The notes: generated from the sequence alone by a model not told the origin. Numbered from the stretch's first letter, positions 21,176 through 32,505 are shown. The stretch: DNA of 64,000 nucleotides from Plantago ovata (GCA_028274465.1 CM051458.1:36928744-36992743); one strand, 5' to 3'. Translations and numbers: made by a program.

Positions 21176-21602
21176 ACAAGTTAATTATCCAATATTGGAT
21201 GTCCATTAACATGTTCAAGAAAACGTCCAGTGGAAACCCAAGTCTTGAGTTTTTCAACTTTGACTTGTTTTCTACTTGCTGAGGAACTAGATGGTTTTGA
21301 ACCGAAAGACTTTTGATCATTGCTAATCAAATCCACTTTCTGATGTGGTGTCTTGCTTGGTTGACCCTTTTGCTGAACATTCAGTAAGTTCTTTTCTAGC
21401 AAGGTTCCTTCTAGTCCTAGCATTTTGAGTTTTGTGAGAACTCTTAGGCTTGGTTTTGTTCATATCTTTGAAGTATCTTTGCTGTCTTTGCTTATACTCA
21501 TGAAAAAGTTGACATTGTTTGGTTTTGAATCCAAGTCCACTTTTCGGAGAATGTTGAGCTTTTGTCTCAGCAACCTTACTCGATTCAGGTTTGTCAGCAA
21601 AG
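21176..21602 (-). pseudogene. Sirevirus gag-protease linker (copy A)
   Basis: Lysine/serine/glutamine-rich sequence between the coiled-coil part of gag and the protease, read from 21602 down. The open piece 21181-21423 ends with KTWVSTGRFLEHVNGHPILD. It carries no recognisable fold and is disrupted by frame changes near 21425 and 21180. It was contiguous with 23711 before the E solo LTR inserted at 21603. Confidence 0.6.
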
Positions 21603-23705
21603 TGATAGTGTATATGTCCTAGAGACAGTCCTTATTAAGGGCATGGAGCCCTTATAGAGGGCATATATGTACTATTACACAGGTCAACGTAATATAATAT
21701 ATGTTTGTTGTTTTACTATTGAGTATCGCTTTCATATTTATATTACACCAGGCATGCAGCATGTCATATCTCTATTTCTGTCTGTATTGATATTAAACAT
21801 GTCCCCTCGGATAGATGACCGATCACACAGATAGTGGAAGCTATGTGAGTTATCATCTATCCCAAACTCTCCCTAGTCGAGGTTCATCTCGGATGTAGGG
21901 GTCTAAATGAACCAGATGAGACTAGTATGCGTGGAGGTTATACTTGTTGGAGAAAGTGTGAGCCGATCCCACGGCCACGGAACGGATTGTTGGACAATCA
22001 TGGAACGTTCCCATAACTGCGCATAGTTGTTCGAAGAATGATTATCGAACAATGGAAGTACCCACCGGACACTCCCATCGATGTATACTCTACACCGAAG
22101 TGTCTATGGGAATCGGTAAGTTGTCGAAGTGATGTTAGTCGTCCTTTGGACTTACAGGACTTTATCATCACATTTGTTGCCCCATATCCTTGGTGGAGCC
22201 GTCGATGTCAGCTCTGAATAAGCAGTTGACCTAAGACACGATCCAGGATTATGGCTACATACAAGTGGGGATGATAAGTGTTTCTGTGAAGGATTCATCT
22301 CTCATGTGTAGCACAGGAGAGTACTGCTCATAGTCTTCGTAGTTGTGTTGGTAAAGTCACTGGCCAGTGCATCGATATATTATGATGGTCATAAGTATAT
22401 CTTAGTAACCAAGCAACTCCCTGAGACGCCCGTGGATGTATTATTGGGATAGACACATCATCGATCCTAGATGCATTCGAGTCAGTCAGATGAAGGGACG
22501 TTACCATCGCCGCGTTGAGCGCAACAGACTTCGCAGCGAAAGGGTTTGCTTTGAGAAATCTCTCAAACGTCCTCATGTATTAATATTACAAATGGAACCG
22601 TCTAGGAATTCCATTTTGCCTAGTCTAGAACTTGCTTAATACAATGAGGCCCTATGGGTCACACTATGTGGTGATTCAGCTTATCAGAATATCCTTGAAG
22701 ATGGAATCGCAATTAATTTGGAATTAATTTTGATTGAACCAAATTAATTGTGATTGATGGATTATAATTGATTTGGAATTAATTATAATATTTAGTGGCT
22801 CAATTAATGATTTGGAATTATTAATTGAATTGGCTGATTAATTGTATTTTATATAAATACAATTAAAGATTATATTTTAGAAATATAATAGAGGTTTGAT
22901 TTGACAGGATATGTTAATTTAGAATTAACATATGCACATGGGCAAAATCTGCTTGGAGTTTGAATTGCCTTAGAACTATAAGTGGGTCCCAAAATTGGGA
23001 CCCACCTATCTCCCGTAGGACAGGCGCGCGCGCGCAGGAGCTGGAGTAGGGGAAGGAGTTCGACTTCTTCCTCTATTAGAAGTCCAATGGATAAGTTAGA
23101 TTTTCCTGATTGATTTTTAATTTGATTGGGAATGAATCTAGACTTGATATTGGTTTCCTAGTGCGATAAGAATTAGATTCTTATTCCTTTACGAAGTCTA
23201 ATTGCTTATGCTTTAGGCTTCTATTGACTACTATATATAGTAGACTATTAGAGAGCTTTGGACATAGTTTTACACACAGTTCAATACCCTGTTTTCTTAG
23301 AGAAAATAAAAATCTCTCCCCTACCTCTATATAGCCCCACGCGCGCGCCACCCTCACCGAAGGAAAACCGCCGCCCCGCCTTCTTGGTCAAACAAAGAAT
23401 ATCCTAGCATTCTTCCGATAGGATGTTCATACGTGGATCCCAAGGTTGAGGTTCTAGGAGCTGGAAACTAACTCTTATTGTCTTGCAGATAATCAGAGTA
23501 TTGTAGATATCTTCGACTTCGACGTAGGAGAAGATACACCGGATTATTACGAAGACTTGGAAGCTTCTTTGGAAGTAAGGTTAGTCTTCTAATTGACGTG
23601 TTTAAATATATACGGCATATGCATAATCAATTAATTTGTATGTTAAGAAATTTTTTGAAATTCCGCTGCGTACCCTAGGGATAACTCTGACCGTATTTTC
23701 TTACA
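21603..23705 (+). repeat. solo LTR of copia family E (2103 bp), TSD CAAAG
   Basis: TGATAGTG...TTCTTACA flanked by CAAAG at 21598-21602 and 23706-23710. It closely matches the LTRs at 34852-36927 (inverted), 44640-46711 and 62387-63656. A TATA box CTATATATAG lies at 23231-23240. Repeated AT-rich units with an ATTTGGAATTA core occur at about 22705-22860, and GC-alternating CGCGCGCG at about 23023-23033. Intact TSDs with no internal sequence mean LTR-LTR recombination removed the element body. The same integration site is occupied by E2 in the other Sirevirus copy. Confidence 0.92.
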
Positions 23706-23710
23706 CAAAG

Positions 23711-24505
23711 GTCTTCTGATTACTTTTAGTAATCTTTCCTTTAGTCTTAACAAATTGATTTTCAGCAACTTGTTTGGCGGAATGCTTTACAACATCCTTT
23801 TTCTGAACAGTTTGATTTTCAACAACCTGTTTTCCTTTTAAAGTCTTGTTACTTTGAGTGGCAACAACGGGCTTTAAGGTCGTAGGTAATTGATTGCTTA
23901 TTTCACCAACCTTAGATTGACCAATCTGATAGAGTTCTGGTTGACCACTATTAGTTGCACGAACAAAGGTGATTGGTGATTTGTCTTTACTCAAGATTAT
24001 TACATCATCACCTTCATACGTTGCACCTAAACCTTCTTTCTGATATGGGTCTCTCAGATAGAAGTTTAGTTCAGTCAGCGTGTTACTAGCGTCAGCATAA
24101 GATTTGAAATTGACTTTCATCTTTTTCATTTCTTGTATTACAGCAAGTAACTTTAGAATTGAGGACTGATACTCTTCCAATTCTATTTCCATTTGAGAAT
24201 TCTTCTCTGTAGCTTCAGCAATTAACTTCTTGAGATGCAATATTTCAGCATCCTTCTTTTCTGACTCAACGCTCAGCAAGACATACTTTTCAGTAGTTTG
24301 CTTAGTTAGAAGTTCAGCATTCTATAGTTTCTCTTGCTGTTTGCTCAGAGTTTTCTCAAATCTTTAGATTTCTCCTTGAATTCAATCAAGGTCAATATCA
24401 TCTTCATTTTTCGAATCAGAGTCAGAGGTAGGACAATTTACCTGATCGGCCATAAGACATAATTCGTAGTTTGACACATCTGGATAAGCTTCCATAGCTA
24501 GTCCA
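23711..24505 (-). pseudogene. gag: Sirevirus gag, C-terminal coiled-coil part (copy A)
   Basis: Minus-strand gag remnant. It begins with an ELCLMADQ segment and an acidic SDSDSKNEDDIDLD stretch (24378-24480). After a stop near 24364 it continues as a 192-residue open frame from 24279 with a long coiled coil (EKKDAEILHLKKLIAEA...LLAVIQEMKKMK) and a basic threonine/glutamine/lysine-rich tail. The N-terminal capsid domain and the CCHC zinc knuckle that precede this part in intact Sireviruses are missing. The frame instead abuts LTR-like sequence near 24505. The same truncation is seen at 46712-47530. Confidence 0.7.
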
Positions 24506-25555
24506 CAAACTGTGTTGGTCCCTTTAAACAACAAGAAAAGACTAGAGGGGGAGGGGGTGAATACACTTTTCAAACTTTCGTCGTTTAAAAACTTTCTCAG
24601 CAAGGGCTTATTACTTTTCACTAATGAGTTTGCTGATACTTAACTTTCTCAGCAAGTACTAGTTACTTTTCAGTAACGAGTTTTACTGGTACTTAAAAAC
24701 AGAGTGCGGAAGTCTTTATACAATAAGTGCTTATCAGTAAGCGCTAGTTTCAGCAAGTGAGCAGAGTGATAGTGTATAGAAAGAAAAGCTTGCTGAAAAC
24801 TAAATGCAGTAAAGTAAATCACACAAACACTTTTATAGTTGTATCTGAGAGTGGCATAATCTCTCAACTAATCCACTTTGTCCTTTCTAGGACTGAATCC
24901 ACTAAGATCCACCAAACTTGGGACATATAATCAGCAACACAATGCTTGATTAATTTCCCCTGAATTTCACGCCTGAAAAAGGGTGTTTATCAATTAGAGA
25001 GGTTTGGGATGAGATGACTTGAGTATAACTTATTCAACTATAACAAGTAATCTAAGAAACAAAACTTTGAATACTTTGTAGTAAACAAGTTAAGTTGTTT
25101 CTGGTGTCAAGACTTTACACTTAACTAATTTCTTAGCCGTGAATGTTCTACTTCTTCACAAGTAGCTTTTGTTTCAAGCTTTAAGCCATGGAACGGATCA
25201 ATAGGCAGTAAAGAGTAAGGAAGATGAGTGCTTAAGCACAAGTGAGAGTTTGATCACATTGTGGACACACTTCAACTCTTTGCCGGATGACCTCTATTTA
25301 TAGTGAATCAAGGGAGCCGTTTGAATTTCAAATTCTAAGGCTTTGTTCCTTAAGATGTTACTATCTTGCTTTTGTACTTTCAGCAGCGTCCTTCATTTGT
25401 CTTCTAGTCTTCATGTTCTTCGCATGCTTACTTTTGCATTTAATGTTTATTTGAACAAAATTCAAATATGAACGTTGGAGCGCAAATGCAAGTTTCACCG
25501 AGGAGCTCACATATGTATTTCAGCAAGCGGTCAGTCAGTTTCAGCAAACACAACC
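24506..25555 (-). repeat. Sirevirus LTR remnant (copy A)
   Basis: Matches 47530-48655. It contains the TATA box CTATAAATAGA (minus strand, 25293-25303) and many TTTCAGCAA words. The LTR is cut at about 25555: where copy B continues with CCTACTCTGTC, this copy switches to the GC-rich E leader. About 110 bp present in B (47920-48020) are absent here near 24900. The inner end lies at about 24505-24530 and is not sharply defined because no PBS follows. Confidence 0.75.
25293..25303 (-). promoter_or_regulatory. LTR TATA box (Sirevirus copy A)
   Basis: Minus strand CTATAAATAGA, a consensus plant TATA box, conserved at 48405-48415 in the other LTR. Confidence 0.65.
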
Positions 25556-26841
25556 GGGCGCGGCGCCGTGCCTGCGTGCCGCAGGCGCCAAACGCCCGCG
25601 GCCGCGGGCACTTTAGGGGACGGGAAACCCATATTTTAATATATATATATTTTTCGGGTTGGACCCAAAATCGAATTTTTGAAAATTTTGAGGATTGAAT
25701 TTTATATTTGGAATATAAATATGATTTAATTGTAATTGTTTTTAACTAGAGGGGTTAAATTTAATTAGTATAAAGTTAAAGGGCTTATTTGTAATTTATC
25801 AATTTATTGTTTATTGCAAATTAGTCCTTCTACTTTTGAATTTTAGATTTAACACCTCCAAGGTTTCAAAAATTACAATTAAGTCCTTCGGGTTATCGAA
25901 AATTGCTACTTGGTCAATAGAATTTTCGATTTTTCAATCTAGTCCAAATTTTCAATTATTTCATAGAGATTATAAGTATGGGATTATAATTTTCATAATG
26001 AAATTATGAAGTCATTTGGCATCCACATAGGCTACTACTTGTTTTGTTTGCTCGATATGCTATTGTTTGACAATGCATGTTTAAATACCAAGTATTTTAC
26101 TTTCCGTTCGACCGCTATGCATGCGAGGGTAGGCGGCGCCCTCTTATATGTCGGACCGCATATTTTATGTATGGGTAGGCGGCACCCATTATGTGCTTGA
26201 CCGCGTTTAGAACTAGAATGGATAGGTGGCATCCATTACGTGTAGACCGCTCATGCATGATGGGTAGGCGGCTCCCTTATTTGTTTGTAGATGACTGATA
26301 ACAACCCTCAAGCGACAAGCCCCAACCAATATAAGTACATAAATATATATATATGTATGTATTTCTGAGATGCTTTCCATAGGGTGCTTTAATTCTGAAC
26401 TTTCATTGCGTTTTCTTGTATTGGCGACCTCGTCTTACAGACTCGCAGTGATCGTCAGATTAGAGTAAGCCTATGGTTATGACTTACTGCATATTGTATC
26501 TAGCGACCTTGATAGGTACAATATGTAGGGCATCGGGTTAAATTAGACTTAACAACCAAGAGTTGCGTGGCGCAATTGGATAGTCCTACCGGTCATATTA
26601 TGTTGTGCGACCAGCCCCCGTTGGAGTATAGCATAGTATGGATTTGGATCTTGGCCACTACGGTAACTTGTTGGACATTACCCGTATGTTTCTTTTGGGG
26701 GCAAGCATATGTGAAAATAGTGGGAGCTAAACAGCTAAAGGACCTTGTTGTTTAGTTATGTTGACTGTGTATTTAGAAGTAATATTTCAATAGTTGATTT
26801 ATTATTTTCGTTCTATATTATTTCTCCTTAGGAAATTAGAA
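25556..26841 (+). other. E-family 5' leader with repeated hairpins
   Basis: Non-coding leader matching 58575-59922. It starts with a GC-rich palindromic block (25556-25625), then AT-rich sequence. At about 26127-26280 are four imperfect repeats of a GGGTAGGCGGCGCCC-type unit, each followed after about 10-15 bases by a GACCGC word. A further inverted pair is seen around 26490-26530 (ATATTGTATC...GGTACAATAT). No ORF is supportable. Leader hairpins could be packaging or translation signals (inference). Confidence 0.65.
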
Positions 26842-27905
26842 ATGGCGAGTATCTCGCTCCGTGCTGTCTTAGAGAAGCAAATTTTAACCGGACCAAACTT
26901 CCTAGATTGGATCTGGAATATACGTTTGGTGTTGAGGTACGAAAAGATTGAGTACGTCTTGGACGAGGTCATTCCCGTGTGCCCCGAAAATCAGACTGCC
27001 GATCAGGTTGCTGCTTGGAATCAACCCAACAAGGCAAAGTCTGATAAGCATCTTGAGGATGCTAGATCCGCGCAGTGAATTATGCTGGCGGCAATGAGCA
27101 ATGAGCTGCAGAGGCAACATGAAAGCATGTTGTCATATGAGATGCTGAAGCATCTTGAGTCGCTCTTTAAGACGACAGCTAGAAGTGTTGAATTTGATTT
27201 GATCAAAGAGATACACAGATGCAAGCTCAGTGAAGGAGGGAACATGTCTGAACATGTTCTCAAAATGATTGGTCTCTTTGAAAATCTTGCCGATGCCGGC
27301 GTTAAGCTAGAGAACAAGATCATGGTGATCTTTGTCCTTCAATCATTGCCGAGTTCGTATTCGCAGTTCATCATTAACTACACGATGAATGCGAAGGACG
27401 TAACACTGCCCGAACTTCATAATCTGCTGAAGACATATGATCAAACTCTTCCTAAGAAGGAAAAGTCGATCATGTTTGTTGGGCAACCGTCTAACCCAAA
27501 CCCGAGAAACAAAGGTGCTAAGGGTAAGGGAAATTCAGGAGCCAAGGCTAACACTTCGAGTGACAAGCCTAAGCGTCTGAACCAGAAAAGGAAGTTCAAG
27601 AGAAGCGGAACGGTACGCACAGATGAATGTCTTTTCTGTAAGCAGAAAGGACATTGGAAGAAAGATTGCCCTAAGCTGAGGGCAGATCAAGCTAAGAAGC
27701 CATCGGCTTCTAGCTCAGGTATGTTTGTTATTGAAATGGACATGACTACTTTTGACTCCAATGGTTGGGTATTAGATACAGCCTGTGGCTCACACATTTG
27801 TAATAATGTGCAGGGGCTAATTGATCACAGGCTAGTCAAGCAAGGTGAAATCGACTTGCATGTTGGGAACGACAATCCAGTTGAAGCCAAACGCGTTGGA
27901 CGCTG
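26842..27905 (+). pseudogene. gag: E4 gag (UBN2-type) with zinc knuckle and protease start
   Basis: The start at ATG 26842-26844 (MASISLRAVLEKQIL) is conserved in E1 and E3. TGA at 27076-27078 (a cysteine TGT in E3) interrupts codon 79. The frame then stays open to 27905. Capsid domain: NFLDWIWNIRLVLR, then SEHVLKMIGLFENLADAG and FVLQSLPSSYSQF, the copia UBN2 gag pattern. The zinc knuckle CLFCKQKGHWKKDC lies at about 27628-27671. Protease start: WVLDTACGSHIC (DTA in place of DSG) at about 27766-27803. Unlike E1 and E3, this copy keeps the 43-bp segment at 27268-27312, so it represents the less damaged gag form. The Athila LTR cuts it at 27905. Confidence 0.8.
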
Positions 27906-29129
27906 TGATGATGCACGAAATTTTCGGTTCTGATTAATCAAATAAATTTGTTATTTAGCCAAAGGCAATTCACAACTACAACGAAAACCGTAGTGTAGTA
28001 GTAGAATAACCTCGAGTGTCGATCTCTAAGGACTATAACTAGCTTTATCTAATCTAATTTAGAATATAAAACAGCAGACGGTTTCGCAAAGGTTTTTCTT
28101 AACAGAAAATGGAGATTGGTGATAGTATGGTCCTTCAAAGCATAACGGGTTAATAATCATGCGTAAATTCCTCGGTCTTGCATGGAGATCTTTGATCAAT
28201 GAATTGTCCAGTTGTAATTATCAAACACTACGAAGATATAGATTTAGATAGGTCGAAGACCAATGAATTGTCCAATTATGTGCAATAATTAATCAACCAT
28301 ACGAAGATAGAGATTTAGATAGATCAAAAAAATAAAGCAATAACACGGAGTATAATGCGCGATATAGCCATTAGCATAATTATTAACCCTTCGCTAAGAA
28401 TTCACATACTATCACCAACGAGAAGTTTAGCTACTCATAGTTGTCATGCAATCAACAGAAATCATAAAAGAAAACATGTTGAAAGATATATAAAAATAAG
28501 TAGAAAAACTGTAAGATACAATGTTACCGAAGGTTGTCAGTCTCCGAGGAATCGCGATCTTACAAGCTCCAAACTGCTATGAAAAAGTATCTCCTAAGCT
28601 ATGAACCCCCAGAACAGGCTCTGGGAAGTTCCTACCTAAAACTACTGAGAAAGGTGAGAGAGAAGGTCTGGAAAAGTATGAAAATCGGAGAAAAACTGAG
28701 CAACTATATATAGGCTTCGAATTAGAGTGGGGCGAAAGGCCCCACACACCGGGCGAGTCGCCTGGTGTGGGGAGATTCGCCAACTCGGGAAATATGCGTT
28801 TTCGACGCGTTTTTGGATTTCTTCCCCTTTTCGGACTTGGTTTTTGACTTCTAGTGGCCTTCTAACCTCCAAAATCGACCCCTAGACTTCAAATCCTATA
28901 CGGAAACCTTCAGATACTCCAATTAGGCTTCTGGAACACCAATTCCTTGTCAACTTCAATATAATTTCCCGGAAAACCTCGTTTTTCAACCAAAACCTGT
29001 AAAATAAAATCTAAAGGGAAACGTGACACTATTCTAATAAAATGCACTAAAATATAGCTAAATTAACATAGAGGATACCTAAAATAGGTGAAAAAGACTC
29101 GAATGAAAGTGTAAAATACACATTCATCA
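27906..29129 (-). repeat. 3' LTR of pol-bearing Athila
   Basis: TGATGATGC...CATTCATCA, followed inside by a polypurine tract (minus strand TTTGGGGAGTT at 29130-29140). TATA CTATATATAG at 28704-28713. Upstream of it are palindromic units at 28727-28780 (GGGGCGAAAGGCCCC, CCGGGCGAGTCGCCTGG, and a degenerate third). It is more similar to the solo LTR at 54505-55744 than to the LTRs at 8819 and 15736. Confidence 0.9.
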
Positions 29130-30538
29130 AACTCCCCAAACCGAACATTTGCTTGTCCTCAAGCAACTAAGCTAGACTCTAATGCAAAAAACAATGCAAC
29201 ACATAAAATGGTGTCTCATGCCAAATAAAATGAACTAATCTACTGAATCTATCAAAAAACATATGAACAAAAACCATATAAATCAAAACATGAATATAGG
29301 TTGAAGAATGCTTCGATTAACTCATACACATCCACATAAGCACTTATGTTAAGACAAGATAGTCTCTCGTAACATTCTCTACCTGGACCTAGTCAGTGAC
29401 GACGTAATGATACATGTTAAGATATGAATGGTTGTCCCCTGCCTATGAAACTGAGGACTTACTGCTGTTCACCAAGTTAAGACTTTTCCTCAAAGAGGTC
29501 GAACCAGTACTGGCTCTCATCAAACGAAGGAGGGTTCCCTATAAAAGATAATACTCCCCTATTCTACCCATCTCTCAAGCAAAGCCTTAAGATTTTCACC
29601 ACTTCCTGAATGGCAGGACGAGGGTGGTCTAGAACAGATGACACTCAAAAACAAAAGACAAAAAATAGAAAATTACAACACGATTATGAACATTACAAGA
29701 ATTGGAAAATGAGACACAACACTTTGCTAAACTGCTATTTGGCTTTTCTTTTTTGGACCCTTCTTTGCTTTTTTGGGGACTTTTCTTTTTTTCTTTTTTC
29801 TTTCGAGTTTTTTTTCTTTTTTTCTTTTTTCCTGGAATTTTTTTCTTTTTTCTTTTTTTTTTTGATTTTTTTTTTTTTTAGATGATGCACGAATTTTCTC
29901 TACTACGGAAATGAAAAACTAAAAACAAGTCTAATGATAGTGTAACCCCCTCCCCAAACCTATTCGAATGAATAGGTTATAAACAAAGGATCACACAACC
30001 TCACACTACCTCCTTCCTAGGCATTAAGCAATCTCAAAGCATGGTGAAGGCTTGTTGCCTCTTAGGTACATAATTACTCGAGAAAACAACCATAAGACCC
30101 TAACATGCATCATCCTATTATAAAGGCCTTCGTGAACCGCAGTAGAGAAAACACCCCTAAGTGATGTCGAGACTACCAAGCTTAACTAAGTACAATACAT
30201 AAATGTGACAAGCCAAGCGAGAAAAACCTCAAACAAATTCATAGAGATGAAGCATATGATTAGTGACATAGTTAGTTGATCTATCCAATAAAAAGTTCAA
30301 AAAAATTCGGCAATAAACTCCATATAAAACCTGCAAGACTATCCTAGGAAAGCAGTAAACGTGCAAATGCAAACAATTTCACGAGTTTATCATAAGCAAG
30401 ATAAGTATAGAGATAACCAGTGATAACCTCCTCCCCAAACCTGAACGTCGAAAGTGGATTCAAGGTGAGAGCTAATGCTTGTATAAGTGACCTATAATAC
30501 TCAATCAAACTCGTGAGAAAACAAAACAACAAAACACA
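29130..30538 (-). other. Athila 3' untranslated region
   Basis: About 1.4 kb with no supportable gene, matching 9997-11497. It includes a striking T-rich run (29745-29880, mostly T with C) that is a long purine tract on the element strand, and the palindrome CCTATTCGAATGAATAGG at about 29957-29974. Confidence 0.75.
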
Positions 30539-31663
30539 CTAACCTGTAGTGGAGGCGGTGAGGGTAAGATCAAGGTGATCAACCTCCCTTTGATCACTAG
30601 ATATCTCGAAGTATGGCTTCACTCGCTGGCCATTCACCTTGAAGGTATTGCCCGTCTTTGGATCAAAGAGTTTTACAGCTCCATGGGGAGCAACTTCGAT
30701 AATTTCGTACGGTCCATCCCAACGAGTACGGAGCTTTCCAGGAAATAGTCGAAGGCGAGAATTAAATACCAAAGCTTTTTGTCCAGGAATCAATTCCTCA
30801 CGTACTATACCACGATCATGATAATTCTTAGTACGTTCCTTGTAGATCTTGGCATTTTCATAAGCACCTAGTCGTAATTCATCAAGCTCATCTAGTGGCA
30901 ACAATCGTTCCTCGCCAGCTTTTCCCATATCAAGATTGAGTGCTTTTATAGCCCAATATGCCTTGTGTTCCAGTTCTACGGGAAGATGACATGCTTTCCC
31001 ATACACAAGTCTATACGGAGTGGTCCCGATCACCGTCTTGTAGCTAGTCCTGTATGCCCAAAGTGCATCATTTAATTTTCCTGCCCAATCCTTCCTACTA
31101 GGCTTCACTACTCGCTCCAGGATCTTCTTAATTTGACGGTTGCTGACTTCAACTTGTCCCGATGTCTGTGGGTGATATGGTGTAGCGACACTATGGTGGA
31201 CACTGTATCTCTTAAGAAGGGAGGCGAACGTTCTATCGACGAAGTGTGACCCTCCATCACTGATGATTGTCCTAGGGCACCCAAATCTAGAGAATATTAC
31301 CTCCTTCAAGAACTTCATCACCACTGCGCCGTCATTTGTTTTTGTAGGAATTGCCTCCACCCATTTAGTCACATAATCCACTACAACAAGAATGTATATA
31401 TAGCCTCCACTTGATGGAAATGGTCCCATGAAATCAATGCCCCATACATCGAAAGGTTCTACCACTGGATTCCCTTGAAGGGGCATTTCATCCTTCTTGC
31501 CAATACTACCACCTCGTTGACATGGGTCACAATTCTTCACAAAACTTCGAGCATCTTTGTATATTGTTGGCCAGAAAAATCCTGCTTGTAGTACCTTGCG
31601 AGCTGTTTTCAACCCACTGTAGTGTCCCCCACAATTAAGCTCATGGCAATGGCTCAGCACACT
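30539..31663 (-). pseudogene. pol: Athila integrase
   Basis: 373-residue open frame of Ty3-type integrase. The zinc-binding HHCC is seen as H-C-H-E-L...GGHYSGLKT...CDPCQRGG (about 31510-31650). Catalytic [12 protein letters not shown] (about 31430), [10 protein letters not shown] (about 31265) and [11 protein letters not shown] (about 31145), all present. A C-terminal basic segment ([18 protein letters not shown], about 30700-30750) matches the GPY/F-type module. The frame ends at TAG 30539-30541 with no stop inside, so the integrase module itself is intact. It is separated from RNase H by a stop at 31664. Role: integration of element cDNA. Confidence 0.88.
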
Positions 31664-32484
31664 TTATTGCTCTTCTTGTGGCACGCATCTCCTTAGAATC
31701 CCATCAGCTCCTTCCTTGAATAGATGTGGATCATCCCATATGTAAGTCCTGCAACGCTTGGCAAGAGCTCTCTTGTCTGAGGCTGAAAAGTTAGTGGGGC
31801 AAACATACATAGCCAAATAGTTTACAATATCCGCATACCATGGCTCTTCATTAGCCTTCATTAAGTGCTCATCAGGGAGGTCCTCATTGATGGGTATCGA
31901 ATCAACAGGGATATTAGGTATTCTAGATAAATGATCTGCTACTAAATTCTCCCTACCAGCTCTATCCACTATGGTCAAATCAAAGTCTTGCAGCAAAAGG
32001 ACCCAACGGATTAATCTAGGCTTAGAATCTTGCTTAGCTATCAAATGTCTCAAAGAAGCATGATCAGTATGGACATTCACAGATGACCAATTAAATAAGA
32101 CCTAAACTTTTGTAAAGCAAAGACAACAGCTAAAAATTCCTTTTCAGTAGTTGTATAATTGAATTGCGCAGAGTCTAGAGTCTTACTAACATAATAAATC
32201 ACACGATACTGCTTATCAACTATTTGGCATAAAACGGCACCCATAGAAAAATTCGAAGCATCACACATAATCTCAAAAGGAAGATTCCAGTCAGGCGGCA
32301 CAACAATGGGAGCAGAAATAAGCTTTTCCTTAAGGGTATTAAAAGCAACTAAGCATTCATTAGAGAAATGGAAAACCACATCTTTTGCAAGCAAGCTACT
32401 TAAAGGTTTAGCAATTTTCGAAAAATCTTTAATAAACCTCCTATGAAACCCTACATGGCCAAGAAAAGATTGCAATTCTTTCAC
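31664..32484 (-). pseudogene. pol: Athila RNase H and connection, one frame break
   Basis: Two open pieces: 32077-32484 (135 residues, with LGHVGFHRRFIKDFSKIAKP, the RT connection, and CDASNFSMGAVL, the RNase H active site) and 31664-32080 (138 residues, with [22 protein letters not shown] and the start of the integrase zinc region). A small indel near 32085 shifts the frame between FRSYLIG and the next piece. A stop at 31664-31666 separates it from integrase, and a TAA near 32506 separates it from RT. Catalytic residues are visible, but the polyprotein is broken. Confidence 0.85.
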
Positions 32485-32505
32485 ACAAGTAGGTGGGGGA
32501 AGTTT

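Larger units (their letters stand above)
6836..25555 (-). mobile_element. Ty1/copia element, Sirevirus-type (copy A), with nested insertions
   Basis: Minus-strand copia element in the order LTR remnant (25555 to about 24510), truncated gag, protease, integrase, RT-RNase H, spacer with hairpins, ORF3 (8679 down to 6836). Integrase before RT places it in Ty1/copia. A large ORF downstream of pol is the Sirevirus layout. It is interrupted by an E-family solo LTR (21603-23705), a non-autonomous Athila element (8819-16923), and the Tekay-like element that ends at 6835. Every coding module has stops or frameshifts. The 5' LTR is cut at about 25555, where E4 begins. Copy B/C (46712-58026) matches it closely. 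Confidence 0.85.
25556..27905 (+). mobile_element. copia family E element E4, 5'-truncated
   Basis: Plus-strand leader (25556-26841) and gag (26842-27905) of the same family as E1 (58027-63656). The 5' LTR, the PBS and the first part of the leader are missing: sequence begins inside the GC-rich palindromic block of the leader, directly after Sirevirus LTR sequence. The 3' side is interrupted at 27905 by the Athila element. Any continuation would lie beyond that element, where E3 and the gap intervene. Confidence 0.8.

Noticed and set aside
22328-22576. Frames of about 82 residues repeated in several places (22328, 35949, 45373, 63039)
   Set aside because: They recur because they are read through copies of the same E LTR. 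They lie in non-coding LTR sequence, vary in end points, and lie on the strand opposite to transcription.
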